NCBI RefSeq assembly: GCF_014648995.1
Contig: NZ_BMSE01000014.1
Span: 124,001-188,000, forward strand
Direction of reading: 5' to 3'
Source of the DNA: Streptomyces massasporeus
GTDB taxonomy: Bacteria > Actinomycetota > Actinomycetes > Streptomycetales > Streptomycetaceae
DNA length: 64,000 nt
Every line of letters begins with the position of its first letter. The stretch's first letter is position 1. Positions 42,172 through 50,852 of the stretch are shown here, in pieces. The position numbers were made by a program, and so were the translations under genes. Below the pieces are notes generated by a model, which was not told the DNA's origin, searched no databases, and was given only the letters and a program-made list of their open reading frames with translations.

Positions 42172-42198
42172 GAGTTGAGCCTGCCCGACTCAGCTCTG

Positions 42199-42227
42199 TT
42201 GACCGGTTGGGGGCCGTCGTGCACACT
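42199..42227 (+). promoter_or_regulatory. dnaK: dnaK promoter
   Basis: TTGACC (42199-42204), 17 bases, CACACT (42222-42227). The -10 overlaps the left arm of the HspR operator, so bound HspR would block RNA polymerase. Confidence 0.55.
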
Positions 42228-42246
42228 TGAGTCCGTTCCACTCAAG
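42226..42246. promoter_or_regulatory. HAIR operator of HspR, upstream of dnaK
   Basis: CTTGAGT-N7-ACTCAAG, a perfect match to the known HspR inverted repeat, 19 bases before the dnaK ATG. HspR, encoded by the last gene of this operon, represses here with DnaK as co-repressor (established in Streptomyces). Confidence 0.92.
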
Positions 42247-42265
42247 TCAGCTGGAGGAATCAACC

Positions 42266-44125
42266 ATGGCACGTGCGGTCGGCATCGACCTGGGCACGAC
42301 TAACTCCGTCGTCAGCGTTCTGGAGGGCGGCGAGCCCACCGTCATCACCAACGCCGAGGGCGCCAGGACCACGCCGTCCGTCGTCGCCTTCGCCAAGAAC
42401 GGTGAGGTGCTCGTCGGAGAGGTGGCCAAGCGCCAGGCGGTCACGAACGTGGACCGGACCATCCGCTCCGTGAAGCGTCACATGGGCACGGACTGGAAGA
42501 TCGAGCTCGACGGGAAGCCTTTCAACCCGCAGCAGATCAGCGCCTTCGTGCTCCAGAAGCTCAAGCGTGACGCCGAGTCCTACCTGGGCGAGAAGGTGAC
42601 CGACGCGGTCATCACCGTCCCGGCGTACTTCAACGACTCCGAGCGTCAGGCCACGAAGGAGGCCGGCGAGATCGCCGGTCTGAACGTGCTGCGCATCGTC
42701 AACGAGCCCACCGCGGCCGCCCTGGCGTACGGCCTCGACAAGGACGACCAGACCATCCTGGTCTTCGACCTCGGTGGCGGTACGTTCGACGTCTCGCTGC
42801 TGGAGATCGGCGACGGCGTCGTCGAGGTGAAGGCCACCAACGGTGACAACCACCTCGGTGGTGACGACTGGGACCAGCGCGTCGTCGACTACCTGGTCCA
42901 GCAGTTCCAGTCCGGCCACGGCGTGGACCTGGGCAAGGACAAGATGGCCCTGCAGCGTCTGCGCGAGGCCGCCGAGAAGGCGAAGATCGAGCTGTCCTCG
43001 TCCACCGAGACCTCGATCAACCTGCCCTACATCACCGCCTCCGCCGAGGGCCCCCTGCACCTCGACGAGAAGCTCACCCGCGCCCAGTTCCAGCAGCTGA
43101 CCGCGGACCTCCTGGAGCGCTGCAAGACGCCGTTCCACAACGTCATCAAGGACGCCGGCATCTCCATCAGCGAGATCGACCACGTCGTCCTGGTCGGCGG
43201 CTCCACCCGTATGCCCGCCGTCGCCGAGCTCGTCAAGGAGCTGACCGGCGGCAAGGACGCCAACAAGGGCGTCAACCCGGACGAGGTCGTCGCCATCGGC
43301 GCCGCCCTGCAGGCCGGTGTCCTCAAGGGCGAGGTCAAGGACGTCCTGCTCCTCGACGTCACCCCGCTGTCCCTCGGTATCGAGACCAAGGGCGGCATCA
43401 TGACCAAGCTCATCGAGCGGAACACGACGATCCCGACCAAGCGGTCCGAGATCTTCACCACCGCCGAGGACAACCAGCCCTCCGTGCAGATCCAGGTCTA
43501 CCAGGGCGAGCGCGAGATCGCGGCGTACAACAAGAAGCTCGGGATGTTCGAGCTGACCGGTCTGCCCCCGGCGCCCCGCGGCGTCCCGCAGATCGAGGTG
43601 TCCTTCGACATCGACGCCAACGGCATCATGCACGTCACGGCGAAGGACCTCGGCACCGGCAAGGAGCAGAAGATGACCGTCACCGGCGGCTCCTCGCTGC
43701 CGAAGGACGAGGTCGACCGCATGCGCCAGGAGGCCGAGCAGTACGCGGAGGAGGACCACAAGCGCCGCGAGGCCGCCGAGTCCCGCAACCAGGGCGAGCA
43801 GCTCGTCTACCAGACCGAGAAGTTCCTCAAGGACAACGAGGACAAGGTCCCGGGCGAGATCAAGACCGAGGTCGAGGAGGCCGTCGCCGAGCTGAAGGAG
43901 AAGCTCAAGGGCGAGGACTCCGCCGAGATCCGCACCGCCACCGAGAAGGTCGCGGCCGTCTCGCAGAAGCTGGGCCAGGCCATGTACGCGGACGCCAATG
44001 CGGCCCAGGCGGCCGGTGGTCCCGCCGGTGACGCGGGCGCGGCCGCCGGTGGTGCCAAGGCCGCTGACGACGACGTCGTCGACGCCGAGATCGTCGACGA
44101 GGACCGGAAGGACGGTGCCGCGTGA
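42266..44125 (+). CDS. dnaK: Hsp70 chaperone DnaK
   Basis: 619 residues; ATG at 42266 with GGAGGAAT upstream. ATPase domain 1-360 with AVGIDLGTTNS at the start, VPAYFNDSERQATKEAG, the LVFDLGGGTFDVS phosphate loop and LVGGSTRMP; then the linker VLLLDVTPLSLGIET and substrate-binding domain, and an Ala/Gly-rich tail ending AEIVDEDRKDGAA. Refolds proteins with DnaJ and GrpE, and in Streptomyces also helps HspR repress. First gene of dnaK-grpE-dnaJ-hspR; overlaps grpE by four bases. Confidence 0.98.
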   Translation: MARAVGIDLGTTNSVVSVLEGGEPTVITNAEGARTTPSVVAFAKNGEVLVGEVAKRQAVTNVDRTIRSVKRHMGTDWKIELDGKPFNPQQISAFVLQKLKRDAESYLGEKVTDAVITVPAYFNDSERQATKEAGEIAGLNVLRIVNEPTAAALAYGLDKDDQTILVFDLGGGTFDVSLLEIGDGVVEVKATNGDNHLGGDDWDQRVVDYLVQQFQSGHGVDLGKDKMALQRLREAAEKAKIELSSSTETSINLPYITASAEGPLHLDEKLTRAQFQQLTADLLERCKTPFHNVIKDAGISISEIDHVVLVGGSTRMPAVAELVKELTGGKDANKGVNPDEVVAIGAALQAGVLKGEVKDVLLLDVTPLSLGIETKGGIMTKLIERNTTIPTKRSEIFTTAEDNQPSVQIQVYQGEREIAAYNKKLGMFELTGLPPAPRGVPQIEVSFDIDANGIMHVTAKDLGTGKEQKMTVTGGSSLPKDEVDRMRQEAEQYAEEDHKRREAAESRNQGEQLVYQTEKFLKDNEDKVPGEIKTEVEEAVAELKEKLKGEDSAEIRTATEKVAAVSQKLGQAMYADANAAQAAGGPAGDAGAAAGGAKAADDDVVDAEIVDEDRKDGAA

Positions 44126-44778
44126 CGGAGGAGACCCCGGGCTTCGACGAGCAGCAGCCCGACGTCCCTTCCGGCGCCACCTCCGACGACGCCGAGCCGA
44201 AGGCCGCCTCCTCCTCCGCGGAGGAGGAGGCGGCCCCGGCCGGGGACACGGGCCAGGACGTGGCTCTGGTGGCCCAGCTGGACCAGGCCCGCACGGCGCT
44301 CTCCGAGCGCACGGCGGACCTCCAGCGCCTCCAGGCCGAGTTCCAGAACTACCGCCGCCGGGTCGAGCGCGACCGGATCGCGGTCAAGGAGATCGCCATC
44401 GCGAACCTCCTGACCGAGCTCCTGCCCGTGCTCGACGACATCGGCCGCGCACGCGAACACGGCGAACTGGTCGGCGGCTTCAAGTCCGTCGCCGAGTCGC
44501 TGGAGAGCACCGCGGCGAAGATGGGCCTGCAGCAGTTCGGCAAGGAGGGCGAGCCCTTCGACCCGACGATCCACGAAGCCCTGATGCACAGCTACGCACC
44601 GGACGTCACCGAGACGACGTGCGTCGCGATCCTGCAGCCCGGGTACCGGATCGGCGAGCGCACCATCCGCCCCGCGCGGGTGGCGGTGGCCGAACCCCAG
44701 CCGGGGGCGCAGACGGTCAAGGCGGACGAGTCCGCCGACGCCGACGACAAGGAGAGCGGTGGCCCGGACGAGGGCTGA
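44122..44778 (+). CDS. grpE: Nucleotide exchange factor GrpE
   Basis: 218 residues; GTG at 44122 overlapping the dnaK stop (GTGA). An acidic, Ser/Ala-rich N-terminus (1-55) is followed by a long coiled coil (RTADLQRLQAEFQNYRRRVERD, read in parts) and the C-terminal beta domain (PFDPTIHEALMHSYAPDV, GYRIGERTIRPARVAV). Releases ADP from DnaK. The C-terminus is again acidic, as usual in actinobacteria. Confidence 0.97.
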   Translation: MTEETPGFDEQQPDVPSGATSDDAEPKAASSSAEEEAAPAGDTGQDVALVAQLDQARTALSERTADLQRLQAEFQNYRRRVERDRIAVKEIAIANLLTELLPVLDDIGRAREHGELVGGFKSVAESLESTAAKMGLQQFGKEGEPFDPTIHEALMHSYAPDVTETTCVAILQPGYRIGERTIRPARVAVAEPQPGAQTVKADESADADDKESGGPDEG

Positions 44779-44811
44779 CGTCATCAACGAAGGGAAGGAG
44801 GGGCGTCGAGG

Positions 44812-45999
44812 ATGAGCACCAAGGACTTCATCGAGAAGGACTACTACAAGGTCCTCGGCGTCCCCAAGGACGCCACCGAGGCCGAGATCAAGAAGGCGTA
44901 CCGGAAGCTCGCCCGCGAGTTCCACCCGGACGCCAACACCGGCAACGTCAAGGCGGAGGAGCGCTTCAAGGAGATCTCCGAGGCCAACGACATCCTCGGC
45001 GACCCCAAGAAGCGCAAGGAGTACGACGACGCGCGCGCCCTCTTCGGCAACGGCGGCTTCCGCCCGGGGCCGGGCGGCGCGGGCGGCTCCTTCAACTTCG
45101 ACCTGGGCGACCTCTTCGGAGGCGGCGCCCAGGGCGGCGGCCAGGGAGCCGGCGGCTTCGGCGGCGGACTCGGTGACGTTTTCGGGGGCCTGTTCAACCG
45201 CGGTGGCGCGGGCGGGCCGGGGACGCGTACGCACCCCCGGCGCGGCCAGGACATCGAGTCCGAGGTCACGCTCAGCTTCACCGAGGCGATCGAGGGCGCG
45301 ACCGTCCCGCTGCGGATGTCGTCGCAGTCTCCCTGCAAGGCCTGTTCGGGCACCGGCGACAAGAACGGCACGCCGCGCGTGTGCCCGACCTGCGTCGGCA
45401 CCGGGCAGGTCGCCCGGGGCAGCGGCGGCGGCTTCTCCCTCACCGACCCCTGCCCCGACTGCAAGGGCCGCGGCCTGATCGCGGAGAACGCCTGCGAGGT
45501 CTGCAAGGGCAGCGGCCGGGCCAAGTCCTCGCGGACCATGCAGGTGCGCATCCCCGCGGGCGTCAGCGACGGCCAGCGGATCCGGCTGCGCGGCAAGGGA
45601 GCGCCGGGCGAGCGCGGCGGGCCGGCGGGCGACCTCTACGTGGTCGTGCACGTCGACGCCCACCCGGTGTTCGGCCGCAAGGAGGACAACCTCACGGTCA
45701 CCGTCCCGGTGACCTTCACCGAGGCGGCCCTCGGCGGCGAGGTGCGGGTACCCACCCTGGGCGGCTCGCCCGTCACGCTGAAGCTGCCTCCGGGCACGCC
45801 CAACGGGCGCACCATGCGCGCCCGGGGCAAGGGCGCGGTCCGCAAGGACGGCACCCGCGGCGACCTTCTGGTCACCGTGGAGGTGAGTGTTCCGAAGGAC
45901 CTGACGGGGAAGGCTCGTGACGCACTCGAGGCGTACCGCGAGGCGACCGCGGGTGAGGATCCGCGGGCGGATCTGTTCCAGGCCGCGAAGGGAGCATGA
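44812..45999 (+). CDS. dnaJ: Co-chaperone DnaJ
   Basis: 395 residues; ATG at 44812, about 33 bases after grpE. J domain about 8-72 with the HPD motif in REFHPDANTG, a Gly/Phe-rich region about 80-150, and four zinc-binding repeats (CKACSGTG, CPTCVGTG, CPDCKGRG, CEVCKGSG), then the C-terminal substrate domain. This makes it a class I DnaJ, stimulating DnaK ATP hydrolysis. Its stop overlaps the hspR start. Confidence 0.97.
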   Translation: MSTKDFIEKDYYKVLGVPKDATEAEIKKAYRKLAREFHPDANTGNVKAEERFKEISEANDILGDPKKRKEYDDARALFGNGGFRPGPGGAGGSFNFDLGDLFGGGAQGGGQGAGGFGGGLGDVFGGLFNRGGAGGPGTRTHPRRGQDIESEVTLSFTEAIEGATVPLRMSSQSPCKACSGTGDKNGTPRVCPTCVGTGQVARGSGGGFSLTDPCPDCKGRGLIAENACEVCKGSGRAKSSRTMQVRIPAGVSDGQRIRLRGKGAPGERGGPAGDLYVVVHVDAHPVFGRKEDNLTVTVPVTFTEAALGGEVRVPTLGGSPVTLKLPPGTPNGRTMRARGKGAVRKDGTRGDLLVTVEVSVPKDLTGKARDALEAYREATAGEDPRADLFQAAKGA

Positions 46000-46457
46000 G
46001 TCAGATGGACGGTCGTCGGCGCAATCCGTATGAACTGACCGAGGAGACCCCGGTCTACGTCATCTCGGTGGCGGCCCAGCTGTCCGGCCTGCACCCCCAG
46101 ACCCTGCGCCAGTACGACCGGCTGGGTCTGGTCTCCCCGGACCGCACGGCGGGCCGGGGCCGGCGCTACTCGGCCCGCGACATCGAACTGCTGCGCACCG
46201 TCCAGCAGTTGTCGCAGGACGAGGGCATCAACCTGGCCGGTATCAAGCGCATCATCGAACTGGAGAACCAGGTCGCCGCGCTCCAGGCCCGGCTGGCCGA
46301 GATGCAGGACGCGCTCGACGGAGCGGCGGCGGCGATGCGCCAGCGCGAGGCCGCGGTGCACGCGTCGTACCGCCGCGACCTGGTGCCGTACCAGGAGGTG
46401 CAGCAGACCAGCGCGCTGGTGGTGTGGCGGCCGAAGCGGCAGCAGCAGTCCGACTGA
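45996..46457 (+). CDS. hspR: Heat-shock repressor HspR (MerR family)
   Basis: 153 residues; ATG at 45996 overlapping dnaJ's stop (ATGA). MerR helix-turn-helix (VYVISVAAQLSGLHPQTLRQ, YDRLGLVSPDRTAGRGRRYS) followed by a coiled coil (EGINLAGIKRIIELENQVAALQ, read in parts) and a basic end. Binds HAIR sites; both sites in this window (dnaK and clpB) should be its targets. Autoregulated as the last gene of its own operon. Confidence 0.95.
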   Translation: MSQMDGRRRNPYELTEETPVYVISVAAQLSGLHPQTLRQYDRLGLVSPDRTAGRGRRYSARDIELLRTVQQLSQDEGINLAGIKRIIELENQVAALQARLAEMQDALDGAAAAMRQREAAVHASYRRDLVPYQEVQQTSALVVWRPKRQQQSD

Positions 46458-46474
46458 CGCGCATTCGCACATGA

Positions 46475-46501
46475 GAGGGCCGGGAGTTCACTCCCGGCCC
46501 T
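46475..46501 (+). terminator. Terminator of the dnaK operon
   Basis: AGGGCCGGGAG, loop TTCA, CTCCCGGCCCT followed by TTCG: a strong 11-bp hairpin 18 bases after the hspR stop. Confidence 0.75.
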
Positions 46502-46737
46502 TTCGTGTGCCTTGGTGGGGTTTCACCCGGTCTCACCCGGTCTCCCGTGGATGACTGGGGCGTGCGCGGCACTTGAAGGTGATTCCGCAGAGTCTTCACA
46601 ACTACTGCGGAGCGTGGTGTTGTCATCTCGTTAAGTGGTTCCGCTTGACGCTGGGGGCGCATCCGCGTTGGCTTTTCAGTCACATGGGTCCCAAAAGAGG
46701 TGCCCACGTCCGAATCACACGCGAAGTGAGCTCCCGC

Positions 46738-47847
46738 ATGCGTCGTCGCATCTCCATATCCGTGGCAGCCGCCACGATGTCCGTCACGCTCGCCGGCTGC
46801 GGCATGCTCAACGCGACGGGGAGCAGTGACGACGCGAGCCCGGCGAAGGGCAACGACATCACGGTGGGCCTGCTGCTGCCGGAGAAGGCGAACACGCGGT
46901 ACGAGAACTTCGACTACCCGATCATCAAGCAGAAGGTCGAGTCGCTCACCAACGACAAGGGCCGCGTCGAGTACGCCAACGCCGAGGCGAGCGCGGACAA
47001 GCAGGCGGGCCAGCTGCAGCAGATGATCGACGACCGGGTCGACGTGATCCTGCTGGACGCCGTCGACGCGCAGGCCATCGCGAGCGGCGTGAAGAAGGCC
47101 AAGGAGGCCGGCATCCCGGTCATCGCCTACGACCGGCTGGCCGAGGGCCCGATCGACGCGTACATCTCCTTCGACAACGAGCTGGTCGGCGAGGTCCAGG
47201 GCCGCACCCTGCTGGAGGCCATCGGCGAGAAGGCGAGCCTCTCCGACAAGATCGTCATGATGAACGGCTCGTCGACGGACCCGAACGCCAAGCAGTTCAA
47301 GGCGGGCGCGATGTCCGAGCTGAACGGCAAGGTGACGATCGCCGAGTCCTTCGACACCAAGGACTGGAAGCCGGAGAACGCCGAGGCCAACATGGCCGAC
47401 GCGATCCGGAAGATCGGCAAGGGCAACATCGCGGCGGTGTACTCCGCCAACGACGGCATGGCCGGCGGCATCGTCAAGGCGCTGGAGGCCGCGGGCGTGT
47501 CCGACCTGCCCCCGATCACCGGGCAGGACGCGGAGCTCCCCGCCGTGCAGCGGATCCTCAGCGGCGAGCAGTACATGAGCGTGTACAAGTCCTACCCGCA
47601 GGAGGCGGAGAACGCCGCGGAGATGGCCGTCGCCAAGGTCCAGGGCCGCGACATCCAGTTCGCCGCCCTCACCCGCGACAAGGTCGACAGCCCCACGGAC
47701 AAGGGCATCCCGGCGCAGCTCGTGCCCGTGGTCGCGCTCACCAAGGAGAACATCAAGGACACGGTGGTCGCGGACGACATCTACAAGCTGTCGGACATCT
47801 GCACGGCCGAGTACAAGGCGGCGTGCCAGGCCGCCGGTCTGAAGTAG
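46738..47847 (+). CDS. Sugar ABC transporter substrate-binding lipoprotein (xylose/ribose type)
   Basis: 369 residues; ATG at 46738. Lipobox SVTLAGCG with Cys about 21. Two-lobed periplasmic-binding-protein type 1 fold: ITVGLLLPEKANTRYE, DVILLDAVDAQAIASGVKKA, GIPVIAYDRL, IAAVYSANDGMAGGIVKALE and LPPITGQDAELPAVQRI. Most like D-xylose/multiple-sugar binding proteins (XylF/ChvE). No ATPase or permease gene adjoins it, so it is an orphan that may feed a transporter elsewhere or act as a sensor. Confidence 0.85.
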   Translation: MRRRISISVAAATMSVTLAGCGMLNATGSSDDASPAKGNDITVGLLLPEKANTRYENFDYPIIKQKVESLTNDKGRVEYANAEASADKQAGQLQQMIDDRVDVILLDAVDAQAIASGVKKAKEAGIPVIAYDRLAEGPIDAYISFDNELVGEVQGRTLLEAIGEKASLSDKIVMMNGSSTDPNAKQFKAGAMSELNGKVTIAESFDTKDWKPENAEANMADAIRKIGKGNIAAVYSANDGMAGGIVKALEAAGVSDLPPITGQDAELPAVQRILSGEQYMSVYKSYPQEAENAAEMAVAKVQGRDIQFAALTRDKVDSPTDKGIPAQLVPVVALTKENIKDTVVADDIYKLSDICTAEYKAACQAAGLK

Positions 47848-48034
47848 CCGCACCCCGAGCCGGGTTCACCCACCCCCGGCCGGCTGTCATGACGTGACGG
47901 GCCGAGGCTCGGAAATACCGGTGTGTACCGGTGGTTTCCGGTGCTCGTCGCGCGGGGAGCCGTGTTGCGGAGCACGTCCCGTCCGCGCATAGTTGCGCTG
48001 CGGCAGGACGGCGAAACCGGGGGTGGGATGGGCG

Positions 48035-49072
48035 ATGGCCGGGCACGGGGCGGATGAGCATCCCCATGGTGCCGACCGACTGTGCGAGGTCGGGGATCGC
48101 GTGTATTCCCGGGCCGTACGGCGCGGCCGGGTGCCGCGCCGGGACGCGGAACCGGTGCCCTGTCTGCTGGAACTCGCCCTGCTGCACCCGGACCCCGATG
48201 ACATGGACTGGCTGGTGCCGACCTCCCCGCAGGAGGTCATGACCCGGCTGCTGCGCGGGATGCACGACGAGGTCAGCGCGAGCCAGCGGCGGGTGGGCTC
48301 GGCCGTCGCGGCCGTCGAGTGGTACGCCGGTCTGGGCCGCCAGGTGCGGCCGGCCGCGTCGGGGGCGGAGGGCCCGGCGATCCGGGTCCTGGACGGACTC
48401 GCCCGGATCCAGGCCGCGATGGACGAGGCGACCCAGGCGTGCACCACCGAGGTGCTCACGGTCCAGCCCGGCGGCATCCGCCGCGAGGCGGAGCTCTCCG
48501 AGGGGCTGCACCGGGCGCTGGCGCTGCGCGGCCGGGGCGTGCGGATGCGGGACCTGTACACCCATGTCGCCCGGCACGGGCAGGGGTTGCTGACCTACCT
48601 GGAGCTGATGGGCGACGCGGTGGAGGCGCGCACGCTGGACGAGGTGATCGACCGGCTGATCCTCTTCGACCGCACGGTCGCCTTCATCCCCGCCAACTCC
48701 GACCGCACGATGGCCCTGGAGCTCCGGCACCCCGCGATCGTCGAATACCTCGTCACGGTCTTCGAACGCCTGTGGCGCCTCGCCATCCCCCTCACGGCCC
48801 CGCTCCCCGACACGGGCATCGAGGGCATCTCCCACCGGGAGCAGTCCATCGCCGCGCTGCTGGCGGAGGGGCACCAGGACGCGGTGATCGCGGAGCGGCT
48901 GGGGATCAGCGTGCGGACGTGCCGGGCGCACATCGCCCGGCTGTCGGAAACACTGGGCGCGGCGAGCCGCACACAACTGGGCGTACGCATCGCCCAGGCG
49001 GGCCTGGACGGGCCTCAGCACGCCACGACGTCCGTCAGCGTTCCTGGTCAAGAATCCCGGACTGCGCGATGA
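48035..49072 (+). CDS. LuxR-type regulator (paralogue A)
   Basis: 345 residues; ATG at 48035 chosen (GGTGGGA upstream). Residues 20-60: GDRVYSRAVRRGRVPRRDAE, PVPCLLELALLHPDPDD; a middle effector region (EVLTVQPGGIRREAELSEGL, RGVRMRDLYTHVARHGQGLL, TVAFIPANSDRTMALELRHP); C-terminal LuxR helix-turn-helix (about 268-325, IAALLAEGHQDAVIAERLGISV, RTCRAHIARL). No sensor-kinase receiver. Paralogous over its length to the minus-strand gene it meets tail-to-tail. Confidence 0.8.
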   Translation: MAGHGADEHPHGADRLCEVGDRVYSRAVRRGRVPRRDAEPVPCLLELALLHPDPDDMDWLVPTSPQEVMTRLLRGMHDEVSASQRRVGSAVAAVEWYAGLGRQVRPAASGAEGPAIRVLDGLARIQAAMDEATQACTTEVLTVQPGGIRREAELSEGLHRALALRGRGVRMRDLYTHVARHGQGLLTYLELMGDAVEARTLDEVIDRLILFDRTVAFIPANSDRTMALELRHPAIVEYLVTVFERLWRLAIPLTAPLPDTGIEGISHREQSIAALLAEGHQDAVIAERLGISVRTCRAHIARLSETLGAASRTQLGVRIAQAGLDGPQHATTSVSVPGQESRTAR

Positions 49073-50018
49073 GATAGCCCAGTTGGGCACGGCTCCCGCT
49101 GCCCAGGGCCGATGCCAGCTTGGCGATATGGGCCCGGCAGGTGCGCACGTTCATGCCGAGTCGGCGGGCGATGGCCTCGTCGACATGGCCCTCGATCAGG
49201 AGCTTGGCGATGGAGTGCTGAATCTCCGTGATGCCGTCGCGGGCGGTCCCGTACGGTGTACCGGTGCTGAGCGGGACCGACCGGTCCCACAAATACTCGA
49301 ACAGCTTGATGAGGTAGCGGACCAGGCCGGGGTGACGCAGCTCCAGGGCGACCTGCTGGTCGTCCCGGGCGGGGATGAAGGCGACGGACTCGTCACAGAT
49401 GATCAGGCGCTCGACCAGCTCGTCGATGGTGCGGTATTCAGCCTTGCCGTCGGAGAGCTGGGCCGCGTACGCCAGCTGCTCGGGGTTGTAGTGGGCGGTG
49501 TGCTGGTAGAGGGTGCGGATCCTCACACCGCGTTCGATCAAGGGCCGGTCGCGCTCCAGCCCGCGCAGCAGGCTGCGCTCGGACATCCGGTCGCTCGGCT
49601 GGACGGTGAGCATCTCCGTCTGACACTGGACGGTGGCCATGTTGAGCGCGGCGTTGATTCGTTCGCCGCCTTCCAGCACAGTGATGGCGTCACTGGTCGC
49701 CGCCAGCTGGGTACCCAGTGCGAGGAACGGCTGAAAGGTCTCCGCGAGTCCCGTCGCCAGGCGCCGGCGATCGGCTATCTCCTGCTCCAGCGGGTTGAGC
49801 TGCCGGGACAGGGCGACCGCCGGGGGCACCGGACGGAGCCAGGTGGGGTCGTCCGGATCGGGGTGGAGCAGGGCGAACTCCATCAGGCACGGGGCGGGCT
49901 CCGCATCCACGCGGGCGATCCGTCCGGCACGCAGAGCGGTGGCATAAAGACGGCTACCCTCATCGCACCACTCGGTCATCGCGTGGGGATGTGCCGTCTT
50001 AGTCCGATTCGATGCCAA
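49035..50018 (-). CDS. LuxR-type regulator (paralogue B)
   Basis: 327 residues from TTG at 50018 (GGGGGTGGAA before it). Same layout as paralogue A: GSRLYATALRAGRIARVDAE, PCLMEFALLHPDPDD, TEMLTVQPSDRMSERSLLRG, RGVRIRTLYQHTAHYNPEQL, SVAFIPARDDQQVALELRHP; C-terminal LuxR helix-turn-helix (IAKLLIEGHVDEAIARRLGM, NVRTCRAHIAKL). Its 3' end overlaps paralogue A by 38 bases. It is divergent from the secreted-peptide operon at 50132, so that peptide operon is the likely target or signal source. Confidence 0.8.
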   Translation of the reverse strand: MASNRTKTAHPHAMTEWCDEGSRLYATALRAGRIARVDAEPAPCLMEFALLHPDPDDPTWLRPVPPAVALSRQLNPLEQEIADRRRLATGLAETFQPFLALGTQLAATSDAITVLEGGERINAALNMATVQCQTEMLTVQPSDRMSERSLLRGLERDRPLIERGVRIRTLYQHTAHYNPEQLAYAAQLSDGKAEYRTIDELVERLIICDESVAFIPARDDQQVALELRHPGLVRYLIKLFEYLWDRSVPLSTGTPYGTARDGITEIQHSIAKLLIEGHVDEAIARRLGMNVRTCRAHIAKLASALGSGSRAQLGYLIAQSGILDQER

Positions 50019-50039
50019 ATTTCCACCCCCCAGGGTCCT

Positions 50040-50056
50040 GAACATGCAGGAACATG
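50040..50056. promoter_or_regulatory. Direct repeat GAACATG between regulator B and the peptide operon
   Basis: GAACATG occurs at 50040-50046 and again at 50050-50056, ten bases apart (one helical turn). It lies in the divergent intergenic region of the LuxR regulator and the secreted peptide, so a regulator-binding site is plausible. Confidence 0.35.
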
Positions 50057-50131
50057 ATGCATCGATTGTGTGGCCATGACGTGCCCGAATGAGCCATCGT
50101 CGTACCTGACGGGGGAAAAGGGGACCTTCAA

Positions 50132-50347
50132 GTGAGGACGAAGCCGACTATGCGTAACAGAATGCTTCGCTCGGTGCTTGTCGCCGCCTTCTCCGCCGTT
50201 GTAGCCCTCGGTGTGCTGAGTGGCTTCTCCGATGTGAAGGACGATGTTCGGGCGAACAGCAGCTGGCCGTCCGTTGCCGTGAACAGTGCCGGTGCCGCGG
50301 ACAACAGCAGTTGGCCGAGCCCTGGGGCAGACGGAGCCGGGAGCTGA
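50132..50347 (+). CDS. Small secreted peptide precursor with duplicated NSSWPS motif
   Basis: 71 residues; GTG at 50132 with AAAAGGGGA upstream (ATG at 50150 possible). N-terminal signal region (basic RNRMLRS, hydrophobic VLVAAFSAVVALGVLSGF, about 14-32). The exported part of about 35 residues has NSSWPS at 42-47 and again at 58-63. A signal peptide plus a tiny repeated core is what peptide pheromone precursors look like. Two bases separate it from the Rieske-like gene; regulator B is divergent. Function is inferred. Confidence 0.65.
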   Translation: MRTKPTMRNRMLRSVLVAAFSAVVALGVLSGFSDVKDDVRANSSWPSVAVNSAGAADNSSWPSPGADGAGS

Positions 50348-50349
50348 CC

Positions 50350-50685
50350 GTGACCACTCCACCCGACGACCGCTCCTTCCGTCGTGAAATGGCCACCGCC
50401 TACCGCTCCGGCTGGCACTTCATCGACCTGGTCACCGCCATCCCCCACAGCGGTGACTCGTTGATGGTGACTGTTTTCGGCGAGCCGGTGGTCGTGACGC
50501 GGGACGACGACGAGGACGTACGGGCGTACCGGTGTCTGCGGCGGCCTCGGGGGGCGCCGCAGCCAGTGCGATGTGCCGTACGGTACGGAATGATCTTTGT
50601 GAACCTGGACCAACGGGACCACCAGCAGGTGGAGGCCGACTCTCCTGCCCCGAGGACCATCTCTGCCACCCCCCGCAGTGCCTGA
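50350..50685 (+). CDS. Small Rieske-like protein lacking Fe-S ligands
   Basis: 111 residues; GTG at 50350. RSGWHFIDLVTAIPHSGD, SLMVTVFGEPVVVTRDDDED, VRAYRCLRRPRGAPQ and YGMIFVNLDQRDH follow the order of the N-terminal Rieske domain of ring-hydroxylating oxygenases. However, the CxH and CxxH cluster ligands are missing (only CLR remains of the first pair). So a Rieske-fold derivative without iron-sulphur function, or a truncated copy, co-transcribed with the secreted peptide. Confidence 0.55.
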   Translation: MTTPPDDRSFRREMATAYRSGWHFIDLVTAIPHSGDSLMVTVFGEPVVVTRDDDEDVRAYRCLRRPRGAPQPVRCAVRYGMIFVNLDQRDHQQVEADSPAPRTISATPRSA

Positions 50686-50728
50686 CGCGATTCCCCCGTC
50701 GTAACAGATCGCTCAGGTGCTTCCCCCC

Positions 50729-50769
50729 GCAGCGGCGTCACCGTGACCTGAACACGGTGACGCCGCTGC
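50729..50769 (+). terminator. Strong terminator after the peptide operon
   Basis: GCAGCGGCGTCACCGTG, 7-base loop, and its exact complement, followed by AGTTTT: a 17-bp perfect stem with T-run. Closes the peptide/Rieske-like operon and faces the convergent PPOX gene. Confidence 0.85.
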
Positions 50770-50852
50770 AGTTTTCGGGGACATTTCCGGGTATCGGCCC
50801 CCTCCCGTGGTGGCCGGATCCAGTCGATCACCGGTGTGGATATTCACTTCGC

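Noticed and set aside
42260..43759. Long minus-strand open frame opposite dnaK
   Set aside because: It is the antisense of dnaK, open only because of GC-rich codon bias; no ribosome site or family motif.
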